Assembly: GCA_902782665.1 (NCBI GenBank)
Contig: CACZOA010000050.1
Span: 1 to 64,000 of the forward strand
DNA: 64,000 nucleotides
From: an uncultured Bacteroidales bacterium
GTDB taxonomy: Bacteria > Bacteroidota > Bacteroidia > Bacteroidales > Paludibacteraceae
Direction of reading: 5' to 3'
Part shown: one piece after another, positions 53,609 through 61,612 of the stretch
Layout of the letters: every line of letters starts with the position of its first letter
Position numbering within the stretch: position 1 is the stretch's first letter
The notes under the pieces: model-generated
Seen by the model: only the letters and a program-made list of their open reading frames with translations
Database searches by the model: none
Told to the model about the DNA's origin: nothing
Made by a program: the position numbers and the translations under genes

Positions 53609-54151
53609 GTTTTCTAAATTTCATTCTATATTTGTGCAAAGTAACGATTTTTTTGCGAGTTGTGCAACTGAATGGAGGAGCAACCAAATACACAATTATC
53701 AAACTCCTATTTTATAAAGAATAGTTATATTTATAATATCGTTTGAAACCTCATCATTCATTACATTCCTTTAATCCTTCTAAAATTACGATGAAGACAT
53801 ACGAACATTCATAATAAAATCTGCATTCTTTTCTTATCCTACCGAATTATCATGCGATTACAAAATATCAAGTTTCATGTTATTTATCTGGGATTAGATT
53901 TACAACATCTTCCTCTTCTATAGATGATATAACCAGATATCAAGATAAGAGAAAGGAGAAGTCCGCTGACAAATACAAATAAAACAGAAAATACAGAACC
54001 TAAAGCAGCGACAATATGATGTTCATACCCGAACATCGGTATCGATTTAGAAATCAGTAAAAAGAGCTGTAAATCACCTGTTTTAGGTATTGGGTATTCT
54101 GTTATCCTCCTCTAATTTTGCATTGTCAAACAATAACAAACAATATTTTCT
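53609..54151. other. Long intergenic region between divergent tgt and DUF2023 genes
   Basis: Roughly 540 nt of AT-rich DNA. A near-consensus -7 box for tgt is at 53637-53644 (minus) and TAATTTTG for DUF2023 is at 54113-54120. No gene, repeat or strong hairpin is supportable in between; a 31-residue hydrophobic minus-strand frame (53941-54036) is too weak to call. Confidence 0.5.
54089..54120 (+). promoter_or_regulatory. Probable promoter of the DUF2023-fldA operon
   Basis: ATTG at 54089-54092, 20 nt, then TAATTTTG at 54113-54120 (full -7 match), 31 nt before the ATG. Confidence 0.55.
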
Positions 54152-54529
54152 ATGTCAACAGAACAACTTAACAATGTACGCCAGGCTCTTGATATGAAGG
54201 TGCTTTTGAACCATATCTACGAATATCAAAAAGGTGTGAGACAAATGGTTCTCTTCACATGTAATGCCAAATATGAGGAATTTGCCAAAACTCGTTTGCA
54301 GCATCAGAATATAGAATACATCATACAGAAAGCAGGTAATGCGACTATCAATATATACTTCGGAAGAAAACAATGTCTTGACGTTATCCGTATGATAGTA
54401 GACAAGCCATTATCTCAACTTACTCCTGAGGAAGACTTTATCATTGGAGCTCTACTCGGATATGATATATGCTGCCAATGTGAGCGTTTCTGTGAAAAGA
54501 AACAGCGTCAATTGAAAGAGTATGCATAA
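54152..54529 (+). CDS. DUF2023 family protein
   Basis: The 125-residue soluble protein matches DUF2023: VLLNHIYEYQKGVRQMVLF, NIEYIIQKAGNATINIYFG, IIGALLGYDICCQCERFCEK. The C-terminal Cys cluster (CCQCERFC) could bind a metal or be redox active. DUF2023 genes are usually beside, or fused to, flavodoxin genes, as here with fldA 26 nt downstream, so a role in flavodoxin maturation or electron transfer is likely but not proven. Confidence 0.87.
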   Translation: MSTEQLNNVRQALDMKVLLNHIYEYQKGVRQMVLFTCNAKYEEFAKTRLQHQNIEYIIQKAGNATINIYFGRKQCLDVIRMIVDKPLSQLTPEEDFIIGALLGYDICCQCERFCEKKQRQLKEYA

Positions 54530-54555
54530 TTGAGTATTTATTAAATTTAGATAAA

Positions 54556-55050
54556 ATGAAAAAGACTATTGTAGTTTACGGCAGTTCAACAGGAACATGC
54601 GAAGGAATTGCTAATGAAATAGCATCAAAATTGGGTACTGAGGCAATCTCAGCGTCTAAACTTTCAGCGGATATAGTTGCTGAGAATGAAAATCTTATCC
54701 TCGGCACAAGCACATGGGGAAGCGGAGAAATTCAGGACGACTGGTATGATGGTCTTAAGGCTCTTAAAGGCAGCAATCTAAACGGCAAAACCGTTGCGAT
54801 TTTCGGATGCGGTGATTCATCAAGCTATTCCGACACTTTTTGTGGAGGCATGGCAGAAATCTATAACACAGCCAAGGCAGGTGGTGCGAATATTGTAGGT
54901 GCGGTAGATGCTTCGGATTATACATTCGATGATTCAGAAGCTGTAATTGAAGGTCAATTTGTCGGTCTTGCTCTCGACAACGACAATGAAGAGTATAAGA
55001 CTGCTGAGCGTATTGACAAGTGGATCGCAGCGATCTCACCTGCATTATAA
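54556..55050 (+). CDS. fldA: Flavodoxin
   Basis: This 164-residue long-chain flavodoxin carries electrons via FMN in the cytoplasm. The phosphate-binding loop is GSSTGTCEG (residues 9-17), the first flavin-stacking segment GTSTWGSGEIQDDW, and the second GCGDSSSYSDTFCGG, with the long-chain insertion IEGQFVGLALDNDNEEYKTAER. It lies downstream of DUF2023 in the same operon. It differs from the exported flavodoxin at 44521, which is shorter and has a signal peptide. Confidence 0.95.
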   Translation: MKKTIVVYGSSTGTCEGIANEIASKLGTEAISASKLSADIVAENENLILGTSTWGSGEIQDDWYDGLKALKGSNLNGKTVAIFGCGDSSSYSDTFCGGMAEIYNTAKAGGANIVGAVDASDYTFDDSEAVIEGQFVGLALDNDNEEYKTAERIDKWIAAISPAL

Positions 55051-55138
55051 ACATTTAACAACAAGCCTTGGAATGCGAAAAATTTATGTAGAATGAATTG
55101 ATCAAGCCATAATAATGTACGTTTTTTGAATCCTGATG

Positions 55139-55169
55139 TCATTAGAGTCCCGTAGAGGGACACTAATGA
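55139..55169. repeat. Inverted repeat between fldA and the FKBP gene
   Basis: TCATTAG..GTCCC and GGGAC..CTAATGA arms around GTAGA form a near-perfect hairpin. It sits between convergent genes and may terminate one or both; it lacks a T-run and looks repeat-like rather than a classical terminator. Confidence 0.5.
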
Positions 55170-55211
55170 TATTTGGTTTATATTCAAAAATTTCACAATC
55201 TTCAAGTCAAA

Positions 55212-55610
55212 CTAATTCACTTTTACAAGTTCAATCTCAAAAATCAAAGTTGAATTTCCAGGAATATCTGGCGGACATCCTCGTTTTCCATAGCCCAGTT
55301 CCGACGGAATATAAATCTCCCACTTGTCTCCTTCATGCATCTTAGGAATGGCAATCTGCCAGCCAGTGATCAGTTCACGCAAACGGAAAGCATCCGCATA
55401 ACCCTGTTTTGTATTATCATCGAACACTTTACCGTTAATCAATGACCCACGATAGTAGACCGATACCACAGCAGCTGTTTGAGCTGTCTTCCCGTCTCCC
55501 GTCACAAGCACTTTATAAAAGACTCCTTTAGGAAGAGCTTTCACTTCTGGATTCTTCGCAATCTCCGCAAGGAATGCCTCATTTTCAATTTTATAACTAT
55601 CTTTTGCCAT
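55212..55610 (-). CDS. FKBP-type peptidyl-prolyl isomerase
   Basis: The 132-residue protein has one FKBP domain: VSVYYRGSLINGKVFDDN, FRLRELITGWQIAIPKMHEG and IPSELGYGKRGCPPDIPGNS with the terminal strand TLIFEIELVKVN. It catalyses cis-trans isomerisation of prolyl bonds to help protein folding. No signal peptide is present with ATG 55610, so it is probably cytoplasmic; a longer start at 55655 (LSFIPLSLRKIKG) would be an unconvincing signal. It is convergent with fldA. Confidence 0.9.
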   Translation of the reverse strand: MAKDSYKIENEAFLAEIAKNPEVKALPKGVFYKVLVTGDGKTAQTAAVVSVYYRGSLINGKVFDDNTKQGYADAFRLRELITGWQIAIPKMHEGDKWEIYIPSELGYGKRGCPPDIPGNSTLIFEIELVKVN

Positions 55611-55760
55611 AACACCTTTTATTTTCCGCAAAGATAGTGGAATAAAAGACAACAAAAAACATCGTGATTACCAACACGGTAACCACGACGCAAGAAATAG
55701 CAATGAAATGTCATCAATGAACTATTTATATGTGCTTATTTACCAGCACACAACTGGAAA

Positions 55761-56699
55761 TTAAGGGGTATCTTTTACTTCAATTATTCTAAATATTATA
55801 GTGTCCTCCAACACCAACGGACGGTAGTGAGCAAAGAACACAATACCTTTGCATGGGGATAAAATCTCATCAAGCGTATCTCCGTTGTATGGATCTATTA
55901 TTCTCGCCAACAAATCTCCTTTTTCCACAGCATGGTTCGCAGAAACAAGTTTTGTATATATTCCAGCCTTCTTGCTCCGCACCACAACATGGTTGTCATC
56001 TGTGACAATTTCTGAAACATACCCATGTCGTTGCAAATCATTAACGATCCTTTTACTGTTCATGAATCTGAAAATAGCATGAATAGTTTCCTCCGCCAAA
56101 TCAGTATTAAGCTGATTAGTAAGGCCCGAATAGATCGAAAAAGCAAAAGTGTTCCAGATCTGCCAGTTATAGTTGAGCATTGTGCTATCATAAGGACGCG
56201 GTTTTCTCACATAAATGTAAGGTAGTTCAAAAAACCTGGCATCCGCTGTGTCCTGATAACCTGTATCCAACATCCTCACATGAGGTACAAACTCTCCAGG
56301 CATGTAAAAACTTGCCAACTGTATTCCGTATGTATAGTTTTTCAATGTATCAAACAATGCAGCCGCAATTCTTTGTGTGGTCTCACCCTTGTCGTAGCCA
56401 GGAAACATACGGTTGATATCCGTGTTGTCCATCGACCAGAATCTCTTTTCAAGGTTCATTGAAAACGGGTTGGCATTTGGAATCACAAGAATTTTACACC
56501 CTTTGTCAATCCTACCATCCTTCTCAATCTTGATCAACCTTTTTACAATCTGAGCACAGACATATTGCTGTTGTATCTCGTCGCCACGCATTGCTCCTAT
56601 AATGGCAACTGTCTTTTCTCCATCTCCAAACTCATATCCTGTTATTCGAAATTCGTCTCTATAAGGAGAACTCATTCTGTATATTATCTTCTTTTCCAT
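55761..56699 (-). CDS. Aspartoacylase/AstE-family pseudoenzyme
   Basis: The 312-residue protein has the M14-like succinylglutamate-desuccinylase/aspartoacylase fold, and aligns end to end with its neighbour at 56703. Catalytic features have been lost: the zinc His of GTHGDE is Arg (R38, AMRGDE), the second zinc His of IDIHAS is Leu (L128, GIQLAS), and the catalytic Glu of VVEMG has no counterpart near 190. Glu41 and the NR pair (N96/R97) remain. The C-terminal beta domain (LDEILSPCKGIVFFAHYRPL) is kept. I infer a non-catalytic partner of the active paralogue. It is the last gene of the five-gene operon, 3 nt from its neighbour. Confidence 0.87.
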   Translation of the reverse strand: MEKKIIYRMSSPYRDEFRITGYEFGDGEKTVAIIGAMRGDEIQQQYVCAQIVKRLIKIEKDGRIDKGCKILVIPNANPFSMNLEKRFWSMDNTDINRMFPGYDKGETTQRIAAALFDTLKNYTYGIQLASFYMPGEFVPHVRMLDTGYQDTADARFFELPYIYVRKPRPYDSTMLNYNWQIWNTFAFSIYSGLTNQLNTDLAEETIHAIFRFMNSKRIVNDLQRHGYVSEIVTDDNHVVVRSKKAGIYTKLVSANHAVEKGDLLARIIDPYNGDTLDEILSPCKGIVFFAHYRPLVLEDTIIFRIIEVKDTP

Positions 56700-56702
56700 A
56701 TG

Positions 56703-57629
56703 TCAGTTCTTTTTGAATATTCGCGCCATCAACGAACCTTCGTAAACGATCGGATATGCACGTAAAGTAAACACAAGTCCATCAGATGGGCTGACCACCG
56801 TCTCCAACACCTTTCCTTCAAGAGCACTCACTATTTTTCCTATCTCTTCTCCTTTTTTCATCCATTGATTATTATCAATCGACGGAATGAATATTCCGGA
56901 ACATCCGGCATTAAGGAACTCTACCTCTCCCTGTGTGCTAACAAATTGTTCTTTGGACTCGACATCAACGTCGCCTTTATAAAATCCAAGAGATTTGAGA
57001 AGCTGAAGAATTCCGTTCATAAGTTCCACTCCATAATGTCTTGTTATCCTCATACCGACACCCATTTCCACTACCAGACAAGGAGTGCCAGCAGAGTTGA
57101 GAGAATGAGCAAGCGTGCTTTCAAGCACAGTGGCAGCCTCATGAATCCATATAAAATCAACATTGAGTTCCTTCCCGTATGGCACAAGTAAATCGGCATT
57201 TTTCACATTTATTCTTACCTGCGGAATCTCTCTTAGAAAAATGTTCGACGCATGGATATCTATCACCATTTCCGCGCCAAGCAGATCATTGTAGATTGCA
57301 TTAGCTGCAGTCTCAGCCATCGCTCCACGTGGATCTCCCGGGAAGATTCTGTTCATGTCAAGATCAAAATTTGGGATGCCACGTGTAATACTGTCAATTC
57401 CAAGTGGGTTTAACGCAGGATAAATATCAATCTCACCATCCACCTCGTCTATATGTTCCTGCAAAAACTGAGACAGGAGAAAACATACATACTGTCCCTC
57501 CAATTCATCTCCATGTGTTCCTGTGACAATGCAGAATCGTTTTTCACTTTTGCCACCCTTGATTATGTTCTTCTTTATTGTCAGACGTTCGTCTATGGGC
57601 AATTCAGAAGAGAAAACCTCCTTAATCAT
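56703..57629 (-). CDS. Succinylglutamate desuccinylase/aspartoacylase-family zinc amidohydrolase
   Basis: The 308-residue enzyme has an intact M14-like active site: zinc ligands H39 and E42 in GTHGDELEG, H126 in IDIHAS, substrate-binding N93/R94 in DMNRIFPG, and the catalytic Glu188 in LVVEMGVG. The C-terminal beta domain follows (VLETVVSPSDGLVFTLRAYP). Family members cleave N-acyl bonds of amino acids such as succinylglutamate or N-acetylaspartate. No arginine-catabolism genes are nearby; instead it is in an operon with ATP-grasp and transglutaminase genes. A strong GAGGAGG ribosome-binding site precedes the ATG. It is 14 nt after the transglutaminase gene. Confidence 0.93.
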   Translation of the reverse strand: MIKEVFSSELPIDERLTIKKNIIKGGKSEKRFCIVTGTHGDELEGQYVCFLLSQFLQEHIDEVDGEIDIYPALNPLGIDSITRGIPNFDLDMNRIFPGDPRGAMAETAANAIYNDLLGAEMVIDIHASNIFLREIPQVRINVKNADLLVPYGKELNVDFIWIHEAATVLESTLAHSLNSAGTPCLVVEMGVGMRITRHYGVELMNGILQLLKSLGFYKGDVDVESKEQFVSTQGEVEFLNAGCSGIFIPSIDNNQWMKKGEEIGKIVSALEGKVLETVVSPSDGLVFTLRAYPIVYEGSLMARIFKKN

Positions 57630-57643
57630 TTTTTATACCTCCT

Positions 57644-58414
57644 CTATATTTCAGCCATTGTGATATGTACAAGTTTATGTTGTGCGCCAGATCCGACAAA
57701 CACACCTCTTTCCATTGTGCAGTCGTTGAAATCCCGACCCTGAGCTATTTTTAGGTAATCACTTTCTATAAGCAGTTTACGAGTCGGATCGATTGCGTAC
57801 CATATTCCGTTATCGTTAACCTCAATCCACGCATGACTCTCTCCCTCACCAGGTATGAATCCAGAGATGTACCTGCAAGCGATCCCCTTGCTTCTAAGAA
57901 TAGCTAAGATGACGTTGGAAAAATCCTGGCATACCCCTTTCCCCTGCGTGAATGCCTCTATGGCAGATGTCTTTATAGTGGTGGAGCAAGATTCATACTT
58001 CATTCTCTCATGAAGAGCGTCAATAAGAGAAAGAGTATCTTTGACTATGTTGTTTTCAAACGAACAGACTTCATCGGCAAATCTGACCATTTCATCATTG
58101 GCTTCAGTCAATAATGTAGGAAGACGGAAAATATAGTTAGACTCTTCTACGATAAGATGTTGTGACAACAAAACTATACCTCTTGATGCAAAAGTGAACG
58201 ACTTGTGTGGCTCACAAGTGTTTCCATAAATAAGTTCATTTCCAAAGACATCCGTCGACCTCATTATATTCTTGCACGGAGACACAGAGAAATCCTCTTC
58301 TTCTATTTCTTGGAATCCGCACTTGTATGGCAAACATCGAAGCTTAAAATGGTGATCCGAAACCTTACTGTCGAAGGTAATGCTTGTCTGGTATGTAAAT
58401 TGATAACGTTTCAT
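57644..58414 (-). CDS. Transglutaminase-like cysteine protein
   Basis: The 256-residue protein has an N-terminal beta-rich region (about 1-90, Bact_transglu_N-like) and a transglutaminase/protease core with an intact Cys-His-Asp triad: C162 in GKGVCQDFSN, H194 in GESHAWIEV and D209 in YAIDPTRK. Bacterial members act as peptidases or amide-forming enzymes. In combination with alpha-E and circularly permuted ATP-grasp proteins it belongs to a predicted peptide- or amide-metabolism set. It is third in the operon. Confidence 0.92.
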   Translation of the reverse strand: MKRYQFTYQTSITFDSKVSDHHFKLRCLPYKCGFQEIEEEDFSVSPCKNIMRSTDVFGNELIYGNTCEPHKSFTFASRGIVLLSQHLIVEESNYIFRLPTLLTEANDEMVRFADEVCSFENNIVKDTLSLIDALHERMKYESCSTTIKTSAIEAFTQGKGVCQDFSNVILAILRSKGIACRYISGFIPGEGESHAWIEVNDNGIWYAIDPTRKLLIESDYLKIAQGRDFNDCTMERGVFVGSGAQHKLVHITMAEI

Positions 58415-58511
58415 CGCCGATTTCTTTTAAAAACACAGAGAGGAAACTGTTTTGCCCGAAAACAACACCTGTCTGTGCATTAGGATATGATATGAATAGG
58501 ATATTTAGCAA

Positions 58512-59207
58512 TCAATTCGTGCTTACTATCGAGTTGAGCAGAGAAAGCAACCTGTTCTTATAAAAAGACTCGTGACTATATTCTTTTGCTGTAAGCATCT
58601 TGTCGATCTGCTCGACTGCCTCAACATCATAAATATAAGGCACATATCTCAAATGAGTCTTTAATCTTTCATAAAGCAACTCAACCCTGTCGAATGGATA
58701 ATCAAACCTCACACGGATATCAATTTGCTCAATCATCTTTCCTGCCATCAGGATAGCCAAAGCATAATCGTTGAGAACTCTCTCCTCGATCGACCCCCAC
58801 ATTGAAAGCAGTTTATCCGTAATAGGCTGAAGCTCAGTGATATGAGTCTCATTGCTTTTAGCTAAAGAATTGATGTGAGCTAAAGACATCTGAATGTATC
58901 CAAGCGTCTCTGACGTGATCTCCTCACGCAACACCATCGCATTATCGTTGGCAAATTCAAGTTCGGCAGAGATGCTGAACGGATTCTGTTTGTCATAAAG
59001 AAAACTCTTCACAAAATTTGAAGACGAGTTGAAATCCGCATCCAGACTGAGATTGTCGCAATACTCATTGTATGCGTCACTGTCACCATCTATCATCTTG
59101 TCGTAGCAAGCACGAAGAAAGTGAAGGTTGAGATAAGTTCGTTCTGCGTATCGACCAAGCCAAAATAGTTTGTTAGCCTTTGCTGCAGATATAGTTTTTG
59201 CGTTCAT
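58512..59207 (-). CDS. Alpha-E domain protein
   Basis: The 231-residue helical protein has the alpha-E signature: SAAKANKLFWLGRYAERTYL near the start, NPFSISAELEFANDNAMVLR and EEITSETLGYIQ in the middle (Asn and Arg-Glu conserved), and a terminal helical bundle. Alpha-E domains almost always accompany circularly permuted ATP-grasp proteins and are often fused to them; here they are separate genes 79 nt apart. The biochemical role is unknown, but is thought to assist the ligase. Confidence 0.9.
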   Translation of the reverse strand: MNAKTISAAKANKLFWLGRYAERTYLNLHFLRACYDKMIDGDSDAYNEYCDNLSLDADFNSSSNFVKSFLYDKQNPFSISAELEFANDNAMVLREEITSETLGYIQMSLAHINSLAKSNETHITELQPITDKLLSMWGSIEERVLNDYALAILMAGKMIEQIDIRVRFDYPFDRVELLYERLKTHLRYVPYIYDVEAVEQIDKMLTAKEYSHESFYKNRLLSLLNSIVSTN

Positions 59208-59286
59208 GATTATATATTTAGTTCGTAGATGTGATTAATAATAACTAGGAGCATACCAAGCACTCAGACCCAGATCAACTCCCATT

Positions 59287-60603
59287 TTATTCTTCCATTA
59301 CCCAAGTGTCCTTGAATCCACCACCCTGAGAAGAGTTTACGACAAATGAGTTCGGATTTCGTGAGAAACGAGTAAGGCCACTTTTCCATACCTTCGTCTC
59401 CTTACCAGTAAGAACAAAAGCTCTCAAATCAGCCTTTCTTTCGACATATTTCCCGTCTTCGATGATTTCAAGATCCTTAAAGTCTATCACCTCCTGAGCA
59501 ATCCATCTTCGTGGTTCATTGTCTACAAGATCATACATTTCTTTCAAGTGCGACTCGTCCAAATCCCTGCCAAACACCACTCCATATCCACCAGCCTCGC
59601 TCACATCCTTGATCACAAGACTGCTGAGGTTTTCTAGCACATACTTCTTATCTTCCTCAAAATAAGGCAAATAAGTCGGCGCATTTTTAAGGATTGGTTC
59701 TTCACCAAGATAATACTTGATCATTTTAGGTACGAAATAATAGATGCCCTTGTCATCAGCGACGCCATTGCCGATTCCATTTACGATTGCCACATTCCCC
59801 TTCGCATAGATCTGCATTATGTTTGGCACACCCAGCATAGAAGATTCCTCAAAAGTAAGTGGATCCATATATTCGTCAGAAACTCTACGATATACAGCAC
59901 CAACTCTTTCTTTGTTGCCAGATATATCCTTGTAGAAAACCATATCATCCTCAACAATCAGATCACCAGGATATGCGAGCACCGCACCAGACTTTTCTGC
60001 CAGATAAGAATGTTCAAAGAAAGCAGAGTTATATCTTCCTGGTGTAAGGATGACATTGATTCCACGACCATCATTGACATAATCCATCGTCTCCTTGAGC
60101 AATTCCGAATAATTACGGTTGTCTGCCACATGATTGTTGGCAAATGTCTCCGGGCTCACTTTCCTTGTGATGTTTCTTGCAATCATAGGATAAGAAGCTC
60201 CCGACGGGATTCTTAAGTTGTCTTCCAAGATGTACCACGTGCCATCTTTTGCCTGAACCAAATCAATACCAGCAATATGTGCAAAGATTCCTTTTGCTGG
60301 GGTAATACCTTCACACTCAACAAAATAACCTTTTGAAGAATAAACAAACTCAGCAGGAATGATTCCGTCTTTCACAATCTTCTTCTCTTTGTAAATATCT
60401 CGAAGAAAAGCGTTAAGTGCATCAGATCTCTGAATAAGTCCTTTTTCCAAAACAGTCCATTCGTCATGAGAGATTACGCGTGGCACTGAGTCAAATGGGA
60501 ACAACTGTTCGTTGAATACCCCGTGTTTGTAGATCCCAAACTTGACACCAAATCTCTCCATCCATAAGTTGACGGCATCCTTGTGTTTGATAAGTGTCTC
60601 CAT
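59287..60603 (-). CDS. Circularly permuted ATP-grasp protein (type 2)
   Basis: The 438-residue protein is of the circularly permuted ATP-grasp family, expected to form an amide or peptide bond using ATP. Motifs include the metal/ATP block YILEDNLRIPSG (124-135), ILTPGRYNSAFFEHSYLA, AIVNGIGNGVADDKGIYYFV, VIKDVSEAGGYGVVFG (glycine-rich loop) and a C-terminal NSSQGGGFKDTWVM. It is slightly shorter than many family members. It is the first gene of the operon, has a consensus promoter 52 nt upstream and an AAAGGAGG ribosome-binding site. Substrates are unknown. Confidence 0.93.
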   Translation of the reverse strand: METLIKHKDAVNLWMERFGVKFGIYKHGVFNEQLFPFDSVPRVISHDEWTVLEKGLIQRSDALNAFLRDIYKEKKIVKDGIIPAEFVYSSKGYFVECEGITPAKGIFAHIAGIDLVQAKDGTWYILEDNLRIPSGASYPMIARNITRKVSPETFANNHVADNRNYSELLKETMDYVNDGRGINVILTPGRYNSAFFEHSYLAEKSGAVLAYPGDLIVEDDMVFYKDISGNKERVGAVYRRVSDEYMDPLTFEESSMLGVPNIMQIYAKGNVAIVNGIGNGVADDKGIYYFVPKMIKYYLGEEPILKNAPTYLPYFEEDKKYVLENLSSLVIKDVSEAGGYGVVFGRDLDESHLKEMYDLVDNEPRRWIAQEVIDFKDLEIIEDGKYVERKADLRAFVLTGKETKVWKSGLTRFSRNPNSFVVNSSQGGGFKDTWVMEE

Positions 60604-60654
60604 AATACCTCCTTTCGTTTTATGTTCTTTATTCGTTCGTAATTAATCTCACTG

Positions 60655-60685
60655 CAAAGGTAAAAAAGGATTTGTATTTCACAAA
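60655..60685 (-). promoter_or_regulatory. Promoter of the ATP-grasp/alpha-E/transglutaminase operon
   Basis: On the minus strand TTTG (complement of 60682-60685), 19 nt, then TACCTTTG (complement of 60655-60662), a perfect match to TTTG-N19-TAnnTTTG. Confidence 0.75.
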
Positions 60686-60782
60686 CAAAATGTTACATTT
60701 TTTAAAAAATTTCTTTCATTGTGCTAACAAAAACAAAATTTAAATTATCATTATGTTTTAAATATCGTCTTTTTGCTCACTT

Positions 60783-60800
60783 TATGCACATTTGTGCATA
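60783..60800. promoter_or_regulatory. Perfect 18-bp palindrome, operator-like
   Basis: TATGCACA, TT, TGTGCATA: two perfect 8-bp arms with a 2-nt centre, in the gap between the divergent ATP-grasp operon and the outer-membrane-protein gene. It lies about 114 nt from the latter start and about 100 nt from the -33 box of the former. Confidence 0.5.
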
Positions 60801-60913
60801 ATATGGAATTTATAGTTGACAAGAAGATAAATACTATATCCAGTTTTCTCCTTATTTTTTATTTTTTTTATTTGCAGACGATTGAAATAATTTACATCTT
60901 AACAATATTTAGT

Positions 60914-61612
60914 GTGAAAAAGATTATTGTATTCCTTACGCTGCTTTTTTGTGCGACGTCGCTTCTAGCAAAAGGATATAGTGGAGCGAAAAAATTCAGA
61001 GAGTTCTACAACCCTGAGACAAAGCATGAAATCGGTGTCGGCATTGGTTGGATGACCTTCACAAATTTATTGAACTATCCAGGCTGGGGTTGTGATGATG
61101 ATTATACTCCCATTGATAAAAAATATTCTTATACTCCTGCCTACAATGTTCATTACTACTATAAACTACATAGAAGGGTGAAATTAGGTATGGACATCAC
61201 ATGGCAGAAGAATAAAACTAACTCTGTTTTTTCGACAGATATATTCAACGCGAATGTTGATCATTTTACCCAGAAGCATGATGAAGAAATGCTTGAAGGA
61301 TATATGAAGAAATATGATTCATGGCAAAAAGAGTGTGGCACAACCACTTACAACCATCTGATATTCGCACCACAAGTGAAACTCACATGGTTAAGCAGAG
61401 AACATTTCGCTATTTACCAGCGTTATGGCATAGGTTTAGACTTAGAATTTTCTAAAAATCCGATCGAGGGAAAAGACACAAGGGCTTGTCCTACACCATG
61501 TGCAGCACTTCTTGGATTAGAATTCGGAGGCGGAAAATTTAGAGGGTACTTTGAAACATTGGAGCTTAGTGCACAAGGTTTGTTCCACGGTGGAATAAAA
61601 TTTGATTTTTAA
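60914..61612 (+). CDS. Outer-membrane beta-barrel-like protein
   Basis: The 232-residue protein, starting with GTG, has a signal peptide (VKKIIVFLTLLFCATSLLAK) and then alternating strands rich in aromatic residues (HEIGVGIGWMTFTNLL, YNVHYYYKLHRRVKLGMDIT, HFAIYQRYGIGLDLEF), ending in Phe (GGIKFDF) as many outer-membrane barrels do. The frame is open from 60773, but no ATG there fits a signal sequence, so GTG 60914 is chosen. No specific function is recognised. It is convergent with the MATE gene (4-nt overlap). Confidence 0.72.
   Translation: MKKIIVFLTLLFCATSLLAKGYSGAKKFREFYNPETKHEIGVGIGWMTFTNLLNYPGWGCDDDYTPIDKKYSYTPAYNVHYYYKLHRRVKLGMDITWQKNKTNSVFSTDIFNANVDHFTQKHDEEMLEGYMKKYDSWQKECGTTTYNHLIFAPQVKLTWLSREHFAIYQRYGIGLDLEFSKNPIEGKDTRACPTPCAALLGLEFGGGKFRGYFETLELSAQGLFHGGIKFDF

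Larger units (their letters stand above)
60604..60913. other. Divergent intergenic region between the ATP-grasp operon and the OMP gene
   Basis: Contains the minus-strand promoter at 60655-60685 and the palindrome at 60783-60800. The rest is AT-rich. An open frame extends upstream of 60914 but encodes no recognisable domain and is treated as untranslated. Confidence 0.5.

Noticed and set aside
53941..54036. 31-residue hydrophobic minus-strand ORF beginning MFGYEHHIVAA
   Set aside because: No ribosome-binding site, no conserved feature, and it ends without a recognisable domain; the gap is otherwise featureless.
60773..60913. 47-residue N-terminal extension of the outer-membrane protein
   Set aside because: It contains the palindrome region and no signal peptide at its own start; a proper signal peptide begins at GTG 60914.
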